A DNA stretch of 64,000 bases, from positions 124,001 to 188,000 of the forward strand of contig CAVWXY010000016.1 of assembly GCA_963758945.1 (NCBI GenBank). The letters are read 5' to 3'. A model generated the notes under the pieces. That model made no database searches and was not told the origin of the DNA. It saw only the letters and a list, made by a program, of their open reading frames with translations. How positions within the stretch are numbered: the first letter of the stretch is position 1; each line of letters starts with the position of its first letter. The DNA comes from VAZQ01 sp963758945. GTDB taxonomy: Bacteria > Pseudomonadota > Alphaproteobacteria > Rhizobiales > Xanthobacteraceae. The position numbers and the translations under genes were made by a program. Shown in pieces: positions 26,790 through 36,019 of this stretch.

Positions 26790-28371
26790 ATGGCTGTTCG
26801 CATCTCAGTGTCGCGGCGGCGATTTCTGGCGACGGCGGCGGCATCGACCGCGATTTCCGCCGCCGGCGGCGTTGCCCGACCGTATCTCAGCCGGGCCGCC
26901 GACCGCCCGCGCATCACCCACGGCTTGCAGTCCGGCGACGTCACCTCGGATTCGGCGGTGATCTGGGCGCGCGCCGATCGCCCCGCCCGCATGCTGGCCG
27001 AGGTCGCCACCACCGACAGCTTCAAGACCATCGAGCGCGCCGTTTTCGTCGATGCGCTGCCGGAAACCGATTTCACCGCCAATGCCCTGATCGACGGCCT
27101 GCCGGCGGGGCAGGACATCTTCTACCGCATCCGCTTCCAGGATCTCGGCTTCGCCGACCATCGTCGGCGAGGCGGCAGTCGGCCGCTTTCGCACCGCGCC
27201 GAGCGATCGCCGCTCGATCTCGTTCGTGTGGTCGGGTGACACCGCCGGCCAGGGCTGGGGCATCGACGAAGCGCGCGGCGGCATGCGCACCTACGCCACC
27301 ATGCTGCGCAACCGCCCGGATTTCTTCATTCACAACGGCGACACGATCTACGCCGACGGCCCGATCGCGGCCGAGCAGAAGATGCCGGACGGCCAGATCT
27401 GGAAGAGCCTCGTGAGCGAGGACAAGGCCAAGCCGGCGGAGACGCTCGCCGACTTCCGCGGCAACTACAAATACAATCTCACCGACAAGAACGTGCTCGC
27501 CTTCAATGCCGAGGTGCCGATCTTCGCGCAGTGGGACGATCACGAGGTGACCAACAACTGGTGGCCTGGCGAGCCGCTCACCCGCGCCGAGCATGCGCGC
27601 AAGAAATACGTCGAGAGCAATGCGCTGCTGCTGGCGGCGCGCGCGAGCCGCGCCTTCCACGAATACATGCCGCTGCGCGTGAGCCAGGCCGAGGCGGGGC
27701 GCGTCTACCGCAAGATTTCCTATGGGCCGCTGCTCGACGTGTTCATGCTCGACATGCGCAGCTATCGTGGGCCGAACGGCGAAGGGCTGCAGGACACCTA
27801 CGGGCCGGAGGCCTACTTCCTCGGCCCCGCGCAAGTCGCCTGGCTCAAGCGCGAGCTCATCAACTCGCAAGCGACCTGGAAGGTAATCGCCGCCGACATG
27901 CCGCTCAGCCTCGTCGTCGTCTATGACACCGACCGCAAATGGGGCGTCGAGGCGGTCGCGCAGGGCGATGGCCCGCCGCGCGGCCGCGAGCTCGAAATCG
28001 CCGACCTTCTCGCCTTCATCAAGCACGGGCGCATCCGCAACACGCTGTGGCTCACCGCCGACGTGCACTACACCGCGGCGCACTATTACGATCCCGACAA
28101 GGCGGCGTTCCAGGATTTCGAGCCGTTCTGGGAGTTCGTCTCGGGCCCGCTCCACGCCGGCAGCTTCCCGCGCAATGCGCTCGACAACACCTTCGGGCCG
28201 CAGGTGGTCTACGTGAAGGCGCCGGACACGCCGAACCGGCCGCCGAGCGAGGGCCTGCAATTCTTCGGCCACGTCGCGATCGACGGCGCGACGCAGGTGA
28301 TGACCGTGACCCTCAAGGACGTCGATGACCGCGCCCTGTGGTCGAAGGCGCTCGAGCCGACGCTGGGGTGA
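26790..28371 (+). pseudogene. phoD: PhoD-family alkaline phosphatase/phosphodiesterase, one frameshift
   Basis: Tat-exported Ca/Fe-dependent phosphatase or phosphodiesterase that releases phosphate from organic esters in the periplasm. The N-terminus has the twin-arginine motif SRRRFLATAAASTAIS and the PhoD N-terminal domain (ITHGLQSGDVTSDSAVIWARAD). The catalytic domain shows FVWSGDTAGQGWG, FFIHNGDTIYADGP, AQWDDHEVTNNWW and the C-terminal ligand block LWLTADVHYTAAHYY. At 27159 one extra base (or loss of a few) breaks the frame; the first part runs into DHRRRGG while the correct sequence resumes IVGEAAVGRFRTAPSD. All active-site motifs survive, so the interruption may be an assembly error. 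A Pho box precedes it. Confidence 0.85.
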
Positions 28372-28388
28372 GCACCTCGCGAAGTTCC

Positions 28389-28428
28389 GTAGCCTGGATG
28401 GAGCGCAGCGCAATCCGGGACGGGCTAC
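28389..28428. repeat. Dispersed repeat, GGATGGAGCGCAGCG core, copy 2
   Basis: GTAGCCTGGATGGAGCGCAG then CGCAATCCGGGACGGGCTAC. The ends GTAGCC and GGGCTAC pair, and so do TGGAT and ATCCGG around the conserved GGAGCGCAGCG core. It lies immediately after the phoD stop and before a convergent gene. Confidence 0.6.
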
Positions 28429-28437
28429 GTTTGCTGG

Positions 28438-30078
28438 CTATGCCGGTTCGCGCACCGCCGCCAATTCCGCCGCGGGCGCGCGCTTGCGCAGCTTGGTCGA
28501 ATAGTACGACGCGTTCTGCTCGCCGCGCAGCGCCTCGCGCGTGAACTCAATCAGATGATGGGCGATGAATCCCATGCCGAGCACGGCGTCGATCCGCCCG
28601 CGGCGCAGCGCATGGCGCGCGGCGCGCCAGAACGGCTTGCGGTAATCCGACAGGATGCCGATGTGCAGGGCCAGCCGCCACGCCAGCACCAATGCGCTGG
28701 AGAGGTTCCCCCAGCTGAGCTTGCCGCGCGCGGGCAGCGTCGCGCGATTCACATAGGTGGCGTCGACCTGGTGCTGGAAGCGCGCGAACAGCCGCTCCGG
28801 ATCGTTGGCATAGGCGATGCAGCGCCGCCACATCGACACCACCTCGTCGTAGGGCCGCACGAAGCGCACGTTGCTCTCGAGCGCCGGATCGTCCGCGATC
28901 CGCCCGGCGCGCGCGAGCCGGTCCCACAGCGGCGTCTTCGGCAGCGCCTGCAGCAGGTTGATGGTCAGCATCGGGATGTGCGAGAGCTCGATGAAATCCT
29001 TGAGCCGGGACTCTGTGTCGTCGGAATCGGTGTCGAGCCCGAGGATGATGCCGGAGGTGACCTCGAGGCCGTAGTCGTTGAGCGTCTTGATCGACTCCAT
29101 CATCGGCACGGCGACGTTCTGGTCCTTGCGCATCGCCTTGAGCGCGCCGGCCTCCGGCGTCTCGATGCCGACAAAGATGCCGATGAACGAGGTGTCGCGC
29201 ATGAGCTTGAGGATTTCCGGCTGCTTGGCGATGTTCAGCGTCGCCTCGCAGGCGAAATTCAGGGGATAGCCGCGCTCCTTCTGCCAGGCCAAGAGGTGCG
29301 GCAGCATCTCCTTGGCGGCCTTGCGATTGCCGATGAAGTTGTCGTCGACGAAATAGACCACCGGGGGATGCCCCTTCTGGCTGCGCATGGCATCGAGCTC
29401 GGCGGTGATCTGACCCGGCGTCTTGAGCCGCGGCTGCCGGCCGTAGAGGTTGGGGATGTCGCAGAACTCGCACAGATAAGGGCAACCGCTCGAGAACTGC
29501 ACGGTCAGCATCAGATAGTTCTTGAGCGGGACGAGGTCGTAGGCCGGGATCGGGAAATCCTGCAGCGCAAGCCGATCCTTGGTCTCGAAGCGCAGCTGCG
29601 CGGGCGGACGCGCGATGCTCTCGTCGAGGTGCGCGACGAGCCGGTCGGTGGCATCTCCCATCTCGCCGATGTGGAGGTAGTCGATGTCGGGATACATTTC
29701 GGGCGAAGCCGATGCCGAAGGTCCACCCAGGACCACCACCTTGCCGGCGGCATGGGCGCGCGCGGCGACGTCTTCGATCTGCAGCGCCTGGACGTGCATG
29801 CCGCTGACCAGCACGACGTCGGCCCATTCGAACTCGGCGGCGCTCGCCGTGCGGATGTTCTCGTCGACGAAACGGACAGGCCAGGCCTGCGGCAGGTAGG
29901 CCGCGATCACGAGGAGGCCCTGCGGCGGCATGAACGCGCGCACGCCCTTCATCAGCTTGTAGGCGTGGTTGAACGTGCCGAATGCCGGGGTGTAGCGTGG
30001 GAATACGCACAGGACCCGGCGCCTGTTCTTGGTTGGAACCGAGTAGCGCACGCGACCCTCCGATCTCCCTTGCCCCAT
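28438..30078 (-). CDS. B12-binding-domain radical SAM protein, HpnP (hopanoid C2-methylase)-like
   Basis: A ~546-residue protein. An N-terminal cobalamin-binding Rossmann domain starts RRRVLCVFPRYTPAFGTF and includes SGMHVQALQ and VVLGGPSASASPEMYPD. The radical-SAM core has the 4Fe-4S motif CPYLCEFC and the conserved YFVDDNFIGNRKAAKEMLPH, followed by a C-terminal DUF4070 region with NLLQALPKTPLWDR. Overall order and wording resemble HpnP, which adds the 2-methyl group to hopanoids in Rhodopseudomonas and Bradyrhizobium. I recall paralogues of unassigned function, and no hopanoid genes (shc, hpn) are nearby, so the assignment is to family only. Starts at 30105, 30078 or the GTG at 30051 are possible. 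Confidence 0.78.
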   Translation of the reverse strand: MGQGRSEGRVRYSVPTKNRRRVLCVFPRYTPAFGTFNHAYKLMKGVRAFMPPQGLLVIAAYLPQAWPVRFVDENIRTASAAEFEWADVVLVSGMHVQALQIEDVAARAHAAGKVVVLGGPSASASPEMYPDIDYLHIGEMGDATDRLVAHLDESIARPPAQLRFETKDRLALQDFPIPAYDLVPLKNYLMLTVQFSSGCPYLCEFCDIPNLYGRQPRLKTPGQITAELDAMRSQKGHPPVVYFVDDNFIGNRKAAKEMLPHLLAWQKERGYPLNFACEATLNIAKQPEILKLMRDTSFIGIFVGIETPEAGALKAMRKDQNVAVPMMESIKTLNDYGLEVTSGIILGLDTDSDDTESRLKDFIELSHIPMLTINLLQALPKTPLWDRLARAGRIADDPALESNVRFVRPYDEVVSMWRRCIAYANDPERLFARFQHQVDATYVNRATLPARGKLSWGNLSSALVLAWRLALHIGILSDYRKPFWRAARHALRRGRIDAVLGMGFIAHHLIEFTREALRGEQNASYYSTKLRKRAPAAELAAVREPA

Positions 30079-30230
30079 GGTCGCCTTCCCCGCGCCGCCA
30101 CGCAAGGGGCCCTCGGGGCTGCGCCGCCGGGCTGGACGCCGGACGATGATGCATTGCGTCCGTCGGCCTGCTCACTATATTCCGGGCGACAGCGGGCCCT
30201 CGGGGCCCGCCATTGGTTTTCTCGGCATCC

Positions 30231-32057
30231 ATGAAGCTGCGCAACCTCGCCATCATCGCCCACGTCGACCATGGCAAGACCACCCTGGTCGACCGGCTGC
30301 TGCAGCAATCGGGCGCGTTTCGGGAGAATCAGCGGGTGGCGGAACGCGCGCTCGATTCCAACGACCTCGAGCGCGAGCGCGGCATCACCATCCTCGCCAA
30401 GGTGACCTCGCTGCTCTGGCACGACACCCGTATCAACATCGTCGACACTCCCGGCCATGCCGATTTCGGCGGCGAGGTCGAGCGCATCCTCAACATGGTC
30501 GACGGTGCGCTGGTGCTGGTCGACGCCGCCGAGGGCCCGTTGCCGCAGACCAAATTCGTCGTATCGAAGGCGCTCAAGGTCGGCCTGCGGCCGATCGTCG
30601 TGATCAACAAGGTCGATCGTGCGGATGCGCGGCCGTTGGTGGTGGTGAACGAGGTGTTCGATCTGTTCGCGGCGCTCGACGCCAACGAGCAGCAGCTCGA
30701 TTTTCCGATCCTCTACGGCTCGGCCAAGGAAGGCTGGATGGCCGCCTCGCCCGAGGGGCCCAAGGACCAGGGCATGGCGCCGCTGTTCGACCAGGTGATC
30801 CGGCACGTGGCGCCGCCGGCGATCGAGGACGGCCCGTTCCGCATGCTCGGCACCATTCTGGAAGCCAATCCCTATCTCGGGCGCGTCGTTACCGGGCGCA
30901 TCACGTCGGGCGCGGTGAAGCCCAACCAGAGCGTCAAGGTGCTCGATCGCAACGGTCGCCTGGTCGAGGAAGGGCGCCTGACCAAGGTGCTCGCGTTCCG
31001 CGGGCTCGAGCGCACCGGCGTCGAGGAGGCCGCGGCCGGCGACATCGTCGCGGTCGCCGGGCTCCCGGAAGCCACGGTGTCGCACACGATCTGCGCGCCC
31101 GACGTGATCTTTCCGCTTCCGGCGCAGCCGATCGATCCGCCGACCCTGGCCATGACCTTCCGCATCAACGACTCCCCGCTCGCCGGCACCGAGGGCGACA
31201 AGGTGCAAAGCCGGGTCATTCGCGAGCGGCTGTTGCGCGAGGCCGAGGGCAACGTCGCGCTCCGGGTCACGGAATCACGCGAGAAGGATTCCATGGAGGT
31301 CGCCGGCCGCGGCGAGCTGCAACTGGGCATCCTGATCGAAACCATGCGCCGCGAGGGCTTCGAATTGTCGGTGTCGCGGCCGAAGGTGCTGCTGGAGCGC
31401 GCCGCCGACGGCAATCTCATGGAGCCGATCGAGGAGGTGGTGATCGACGTCGACGAGGAGCACACCGGCGTCGTGGTTCAGAAGCTCGCCGAGCGCAAAG
31501 CCGAGATGACCGAGATGCGTCCCTCCGGCGGCGGTCGCGTGCGGCTCTCCTTCCACGCACCCACTCGCGGGCTGATCGGCTACCAGGGCGAGCTCCTCAC
31601 CGATACCCGCGGCACCGCGGTCATGAACCGCCTGTTCCACGGCTATGGGCCCTATCGCGGCGAGATCGTGGGCCGGCGCAACGGCGTGCTGCTCTCCAAC
31701 GATCAGGGCGAGGCGGTCGCCTACGCCTTGTGGAACCTGGAGGATCGCGGCCCGATGATGATCGAGCCGGGCTGGAAGGTCTATCGCGGCATGATCGTCG
31801 GCGAGCATACGCGCGGCAACGACCTCGAGGTCAACGTGCTCAAGGGCAAGAAGCTCACCAATATCCGCACCCATGCCAAGGACGAGGCGGTGCGGCTGAT
31901 CCCGCCGATCCAGATGACGCTGGAGAAGGCGCTCGCCTACATCACCGACGACGAGCTGGTCGAGGTGACGCCGAAAGCAATCCGGCTGCGCAAGAAGCTG
32001 CTCGATCCCAACGAGCGCAAGAAGGAGGAGCGGCGCAAGGAGGCGGAGCGGGTCTGA
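30231..32057 (+). CDS. typA: Ribosome-associated translational GTPase TypA/BipA
   Basis: A 608-residue GTPase related to EF-G that assists 50S assembly at low temperature and stress responses. Visible GTPase motifs are G1 AHVDHGKT, switch ERGITI, G3 DTPGHADFGG and G4 NKVDRADAR. They are followed by the beta barrel, two EF-G-like domains (VSRPKVLLERA, RGLIGYQGELLTDTRGTAVMN) and the TypA-specific C-terminal domain ending in a Lys/Arg-rich tail. The ATG at 30231 puts MKLRNLAIIAHVDHGK at the N-terminus, as in all members. It diverges from the radical-SAM gene. Confidence 0.96.
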   Translation: MKLRNLAIIAHVDHGKTTLVDRLLQQSGAFRENQRVAERALDSNDLERERGITILAKVTSLLWHDTRINIVDTPGHADFGGEVERILNMVDGALVLVDAAEGPLPQTKFVVSKALKVGLRPIVVINKVDRADARPLVVVNEVFDLFAALDANEQQLDFPILYGSAKEGWMAASPEGPKDQGMAPLFDQVIRHVAPPAIEDGPFRMLGTILEANPYLGRVVTGRITSGAVKPNQSVKVLDRNGRLVEEGRLTKVLAFRGLERTGVEEAAAGDIVAVAGLPEATVSHTICAPDVIFPLPAQPIDPPTLAMTFRINDSPLAGTEGDKVQSRVIRERLLREAEGNVALRVTESREKDSMEVAGRGELQLGILIETMRREGFELSVSRPKVLLERAADGNLMEPIEEVVIDVDEEHTGVVVQKLAERKAEMTEMRPSGGGRVRLSFHAPTRGLIGYQGELLTDTRGTAVMNRLFHGYGPYRGEIVGRRNGVLLSNDQGEAVAYALWNLEDRGPMMIEPGWKVYRGMIVGEHTRGNDLEVNVLKGKKLTNIRTHAKDEAVRLIPPIQMTLEKALAYITDDELVEVTPKAIRLRKKLLDPNERKKEERRKEAERV

Positions 32058-32243
32058 TCGCCGGGGTCGCCGGCATGATTCGCACAACGCCGTCGCCTGC
32101 GGGCGGCACGCGACGGGTGCGCCGCAACGAGCATCCGCGGATCGATTTTGCCGGGCATGCGTGTCGCCTCTGCAACATTCCGTGACTCCGCGGACCCCGC
32201 GGGGCGCCGCAGTGTGGCAAATCCACATCAATCGCCGACATCA

Positions 32244-32258
32244 TTAACCCACCATTAA
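32244..32258 (+). promoter_or_regulatory. CtrA-type binding site TTAA-N7-TTAA
   Basis: A perfect TTAACCCACCATTAA (32244-32258) followed by AC matches the alphaproteobacterial cell-cycle regulator CtrA consensus TTAA-N7-TTAAC at nine of nine defined half-site positions except the last base. It lies 45 bases upstream of the GNAT start. AT-rich motifs of this kind are rare by chance in this GC-rich sequence. The rest of 32058-32243 holds only a GC-rich stem with no recognised gene. Confidence 0.5.
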
Positions 32259-32303
32259 ACATAGCTCTTGAAGCGCGACGAACTGCTTGCTTCAATTCAT
32301 TCC

Positions 32304-32813
32304 ATGAGCACCACCCTGATCGAGGTCCGTCGCGCAAAGCCGTCCGATGCATCGGCGATTGCGGCGACGCATGACGAGGCCTGGAGGAACGCCTATCAAG
32401 GCATCATCCCGGGGCCCGAACTGGACAAGCTCATCAACCGCCGCGGCCCGCAATGGTGGGACAGCGCCATCCGCAAGGGCAGCCGGATCGCGGTGCTTGC
32501 CTTCGGCGAGTGCGTTGCCGGATACGCCAATTACGGCCGCAACCGCGCGCGCAGCCTCTATTACGACGGTGAAGTCTACGAGCTCTATCTGCGGCCGGAA
32601 TTCCAGGGGCTCGGCTTCGGCCGCAAGCTGTTCTCCGCGGTGCGGCGCGACCTGGTGCAGAGCGGGCTCAACAGCCTGGTGGTCTGGGCGCTGTCGGACA
32701 ACGAGCCGGCCGTGGGCTTCTACCGCACGCTCGGCGGCAGGGCGGTGGCGCGCTCCTCCGAACGCTTCGGCGCCCGCGTCCTCGACAAGGTCGCCTTCGC
32801 CTGGAATAGCTGA
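32304..32813 (+). CDS. GNAT-family N-acetyltransferase
   Basis: A 169-residue acetyl-CoA-dependent acyltransferase. It begins IEVRRAKPSDASAIAATHDEAW. It contains the acetyl-CoA pyrophosphate-binding motif A, VYELYLRPEFQGLGFGRKLF (Q-x-x-G-x-G), and motif B VVWALSDNEPAVGFYRTLGG. The acceptor substrate is not predictable. The start at 32304 is chosen over an upstream Met at 32268 because it begins at the conserved first strand. A CtrA-type site precedes it. Confidence 0.85.
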   Translation: MSTTLIEVRRAKPSDASAIAATHDEAWRNAYQGIIPGPELDKLINRRGPQWWDSAIRKGSRIAVLAFGECVAGYANYGRNRARSLYYDGEVYELYLRPEFQGLGFGRKLFSAVRRDLVQSGLNSLVVWALSDNEPAVGFYRTLGGRAVARSSERFGARVLDKVAFAWNS

Positions 32814-32840
32814 CCAGCCTGCGTCCCTTCGGACCGGCCG

Positions 32841-33752
32841 TTACTCCCTGTCGTTGCTCGGCCGTTGGTCGAGCGCCGGTGCCGCGACGCCGGCCAGCGC
32901 ACAGGCCGCCCGCACGGTATTGGCCAGCAGGCATGCGATGGTCATAGGCCCGACGCCGCCCGGCACCGGCGTAATCGCACCCGCGATCTCTGAGACTTCG
33001 GCGAAGGCCACGTCGCCGACGATGCGCGACTTGCCGCTCTCGCCTGCGACCCGGTTGATGCCGACGTCGATCACGACGGCGCCCGGCTTGACCCAGTCGC
33101 GCCGCACCATCTCCGGCCGCCCGACCGCGGCGAAGAGCAGATCGGCACGGCCGCAGACCGCCGGCAGGTCGCGTGTCCTCGAGTGCGCCACCGTCACGGT
33201 CGCGTGCTCGGCCAGCAGGAGTTGCGCCAGCGGTTTGCCCACGATGTTGGAGCGGCCGATTACCACCGCTTCGAGCCCGGCGAGCGAGGGCTGCACGGTC
33301 TTGGCCAGGAGCACGCAACCGACCGGCGTGCAGGGCGCCAGCGCCGGCAGGCCCGCGCACAGGCGGCCGACATTCACAGGGTGGAAGCCGTCGACGTCCT
33401 TGGCCGGATCGATCGCACCGATGATCTTGTGCGGATCGATCTGCGCCGGCAGCGGAAGCTGCACCAGAATGCCGTGCACGACGGGATCGGCGTTGAGCCG
33501 CGCGATCAGCGCCAACAGCTCGGCTTCGCTCGTGGCCTGGGGCAGGCGGTGGTCGAACGACCGCATGCCGCTGCCGGCGGTCATTTTCACCTTGCTGCCG
33601 ACATAGCTCTCGCTCGCGGGGTTGCTGCCGACGAGCACGACCGCGAGCCCCGGCGTGATGCCGCGGTCGCGCGCGAGGCGATGCACGGCATCCGTCACCC
33701 GGCCGCGCAGGCCGGCTGCGATCGCCTTGCCGTCGATAATGGTTGCGGTCAT
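32841..33752 (-). CDS. folD: Bifunctional methylenetetrahydrofolate dehydrogenase/cyclohydrolase
   Basis: Interconverts 5,10-methylene-, 5,10-methenyl- and 10-formyl-tetrahydrofolate with NADP in the cytoplasm. Signatures include SYVGSKVKMTAGSGM with the catalytic Lys, GILVQLPLPAQID, KDVDGFHPVNVGRL, the Rossmann stretch VVIGRSNIVGKPLAQLLL and the C-terminal PVPGGVGPMTIACLLANTV. The length of 303 residues is normal. It is the last gene of a yggT-DUF167-folD group, a common rhizobial arrangement. Confidence 0.96.
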   Translation of the reverse strand: MTATIIDGKAIAAGLRGRVTDAVHRLARDRGITPGLAVVLVGSNPASESYVGSKVKMTAGSGMRSFDHRLPQATSEAELLALIARLNADPVVHGILVQLPLPAQIDPHKIIGAIDPAKDVDGFHPVNVGRLCAGLPALAPCTPVGCVLLAKTVQPSLAGLEAVVIGRSNIVGKPLAQLLLAEHATVTVAHSRTRDLPAVCGRADLLFAAVGRPEMVRRDWVKPGAVVIDVGINRVAGESGKSRIVGDVAFAEVSEIAGAITPVPGGVGPMTIACLLANTVRAACALAGVAAPALDQRPSNDRE

Positions 33753-33819
33753 GGCATTGCGGCCCGCCACGCTGCGAGGCCGCCTCGATCATCGAGACGC
33801 CGAGGCGGATGACCTTGCA

Positions 33820-34146
33820 TTACCCGACGGCGCAGATTTTCTCCAGCGTGGCGGCGAGCGTCGCGCCCGAGCCGGCGACGCGGACCCGCTTTATGCGCGC
33901 GGTCGCGCCGGCGACGAGGCGGACGTCGCGCCGGGCGACGCCGAGCGCCCTGGCGAGCAGCGCGATGAGCGCGGCATTGGCCTCGCCCTCGCTCGCCGCC
34001 GCGCGCACCCGCACCTTCAGCACCCGGCGTCCGTCGGCCAATTGCTCGATCCCGTCGATGGCATCGCGTCCGCCGCGCGGCGTGAGCCGCACGGTGAGCG
34101 TGAGCCCGCCCGCCTCGATCCGCCATGCGGCAGCGGCCGCGTTCAC
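33820..34146 (-). CDS. DUF167 (YggU-like) family protein
   Basis: A 108-residue protein of the UPF0235/DUF167 family: LTVRLTPRGGRDAIDGI, then LKVRVRAAASEGEANAALIALLARALGVARRDVRLVAGATARIKRV. The fold is known, but no biochemical function is assigned. It starts 12 bases after the yggT stop and ends 67 bases before folD, so the three are very likely one transcript. Confidence 0.88.
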   Translation of the reverse strand: MNAAAAAWRIEAGGLTLTVRLTPRGGRDAIDGIEQLADGRRVLKVRVRAAASEGEANAALIALLARALGVARRDVRLVAGATARIKRVRVAGSGATLAATLEKICAVG

Positions 34147-34158
34147 TCCGCCGAACGC

Positions 34159-34437
34159 CTAGGCGAACAGCCAGAACACGAGCTGGTCGAGGAACATCAG
34201 CGCGATGATGAGGATCACCGGCGAAATGTCGATGCCGCCGAGATTGGGCAGCATCGAGCGGATCGGCCGCAATCCCGGCTCGGTGATCCGGTAGAGCGTA
34301 TCCCAGATGATGCGGACGGTGGAATTGTAGCTGTTGACGACGTTGAACGCGATCAGCCACGACATCACCGCCGCTGCGATGAGGACGTAGATGTAAAGCC
34401 AGATGAGCGTATGGATGAGCCAGAGAAACGGATTCAT
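34159..34437 (-). CDS. YggT family membrane protein
   Basis: A 92-residue inner-membrane protein with two hydrophobic segments (LIHTLIWLYIYVLIAAAVMSWLI and ISPVILIIALMFLDQLVFWLF) flanking the family signature YRITEPGLRPIRSMLPNLGGID. YggT relatives have been linked to osmotic tolerance and to SepF-like division contexts; the exact role is unknown. It is the first gene of the yggT-DUF167-folD operon. Confidence 0.9.
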   Translation of the reverse strand: MNPFLWLIHTLIWLYIYVLIAAAVMSWLIAFNVVNSYNSTVRIIWDTLYRITEPGLRPIRSMLPNLGGIDISPVILIIALMFLDQLVFWLFA

Positions 34438-34560
34438 CGGAATTCATCCCGAACGGCCGGGCCGCTAAATGGTGGGAACCACCGTACGCTTGATAAGCGC
34501 GTTGGCGCACCGGCGTCAACGCAAAGCGGTCGCGGCGCCGGCGGCCGCGCCGGCTGATCC

Positions 34561-34589
34561 TTGACACCTCCGAGCCCCAGCCGTAAATG
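34561..34589 (+). promoter_or_regulatory. Promoter of tRNA-Ala
   Basis: A perfect -35 TTGACA (34561-34566), a 17-base spacer and a -10 TAAATG (34584-34589) place the transcription start near 34596, some 32 bases before the mature tRNA 5' end. Confidence 0.6.
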
Positions 34590-34627
34590 CCGGCACTCGC
34601 AAGCACCGCACGCGGTGGAATTTTGGC

Positions 34628-34703
34628 GGGGCCGTAGCTCAGTTGGGAGAGCGCCTCGTTCGCAATGAGGAGGTCAGGGGTTCGACCCCCCTCGGCTCCA
34701 CCA
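34628..34703 (+). tRNA. tRNA-Ala (anticodon CGC)
   Basis: A full cloverleaf can be drawn. The acceptor stem is GGGGCCG with CGGCTCC, the D arm contains AGCTCAGTTGGGAGAGC, and the anticodon stem CCTCG/TGAGG encloses the loop TTCGCAA with anticodon CGC. The T arm is GGGGTTCGACCCC, and there is an encoded 3' CCA (34701-34703). It reads GCG alanine codons, which are abundant in this GC-rich genome. Confidence 0.95.
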
Positions 34704-34773
34704 CGCCAAAACACGAACCTTTCCGCAGTTTTCGACGACGCTTCCGCCGGCGGCAGGAACCGGGCTTGCGCCG

Positions 34774-36006
34774 ATGAACCCGCCCGCCGCCCTGCCGGAC
34801 TCCGTCCTTCGCCACCGCTCGTTCGTGCTCTATTGGGGGGCGCGCGCCTGCGCCTCCATGGGCTATCAGATGCTGGGCGTGGCGGTGGCCTGGCAGATGT
34901 ATGCGCTCACCCACAGCGCCTTCGATCTGGGGCTGGTCGGCCTGACCCAGTTCTTGCCGGCCGCCGCCTTCATGCTGGTGGCGGGCCAGGTTGCCGACCG
35001 CTACGACCGGCGCCGCTTGCTGCAGATCTGCCAGACGGTCGAGGGGCTCGCCGCCGCGGCCTTGGCCATCGCGTCCGGCGCGGGATGGGTGACCAAGGAA
35101 TTCATCCTGGCGGCGGTGTTCGTATTCGGCGTCGGGCGGGCGTTCGAGGCGCCGACCCAGCAGACCTTGCTGCCGGGCGTGGTCCCCGCGGCCCTGTTCC
35201 CGCGCGCGGTCGCCGCCGCGGCGTCGACCACCCAGCTCGCGACCATCACCGGTCCCGCCATCGGGGGGGTTCTCTACGTCCTGGGTCCGACCGTCCCGTA
35301 TGCCACGTGCTTCACGCTCTACCTCGCCTCCATCGTTCTGGTGGCCTTCCTGCGCTTCGAACGCGTGGCCACGAGCCGGTCTCCGATCAACGTTGCGGCA
35401 TTCTTCGCCGGTCTCGCCTATATCCGCCGCAATCCCGTCGTGCTTGGCGTCATCTCGCTCGACCTGTTCGCGGTGCTGCTCGGCGGCACCACGGCGCTGC
35501 TTCCGATCTTCGCCGATGAAATCTTTCATATCGGCGCGGAAGGGCTCGGGCTGATGCGCGCGGCGCCCGCCGTCGGCGCGCTGGCGATCACGGCCGCGCT
35601 GACCACCACCCCGCTGACGCGTCGCGTCGGCCGCGTCATGTTCGCGGCCGTCGCCTGTTTCGGGCTGGCGACCATCGTGTTTGCGGTGTCGAAGTCGTTC
35701 GTGCTGTCGATGGCTGCCCTCGCCGTGCTGGGCGCAGCGGATGCGGTGAGCGTGGTGATCCGCATGACCCTGCTCCAGCTCGAGACGCCGGACGAGATGC
35801 GCGGCCGCGCCACCGCCGTGAGCTCGCTGTTCGTCGGGACCTCCAATCAGCTCGGCGACTTCCGCGCCGGCGTCATGGCGGCGTGGCTCGGCGCCATTCC
35901 GGCGGTCCTGGTCGGCGGCGTCGGCACCCTGCTGGTGGTGCTCGTCTGGATACGCGCCTTCCCGGCGCTGCGCCGGGTCGACAGCTTCTCCGTGAAACAG
36001 AGTTGA
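34774..36006 (+). CDS. MFS transporter, EntS/DUF894-like exporter
   Basis: A 410-residue 12-helix major facilitator protein. The cytoplasmic loop motif is AGQVADRYDRRRLL, and there is a second half copy around TTPLTRRVGRVM. Sequence features such as FVLYWGARACASMGYQML, FGVGRAFEAPTQQTLLPGVV and the late MRGRATAVSSLFVGTSNQLGDFRAG belong to the enterobactin-exporter EntS-like subfamily. It likely pumps a hydrophobic or siderophore-like compound out of the cell by proton antiport. No siderophore genes are close, so the cargo is unknown. Confidence 0.88.
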   Translation: MNPPAALPDSVLRHRSFVLYWGARACASMGYQMLGVAVAWQMYALTHSAFDLGLVGLTQFLPAAAFMLVAGQVADRYDRRRLLQICQTVEGLAAAALAIASGAGWVTKEFILAAVFVFGVGRAFEAPTQQTLLPGVVPAALFPRAVAAAASTTQLATITGPAIGGVLYVLGPTVPYATCFTLYLASIVLVAFLRFERVATSRSPINVAAFFAGLAYIRRNPVVLGVISLDLFAVLLGGTTALLPIFADEIFHIGAEGLGLMRAAPAVGALAITAALTTTPLTRRVGRVMFAAVACFGLATIVFAVSKSFVLSMAALAVLGAADAVSVVIRMTLLQLETPDEMRGRATAVSSLFVGTSNQLGDFRAGVMAAWLGAIPAVLVGGVGTLLVVLVWIRAFPALRRVDSFSVKQS

Positions 36007-36019
36007 GCCGGCCCGACGC

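Noticed and set aside
34628..34703. tRNA gene as an integration site of a genomic island
   Set aside because: No integrase follows and no direct repeat of the tRNA 3' end is visible; downstream genes look like ordinary chromosome.
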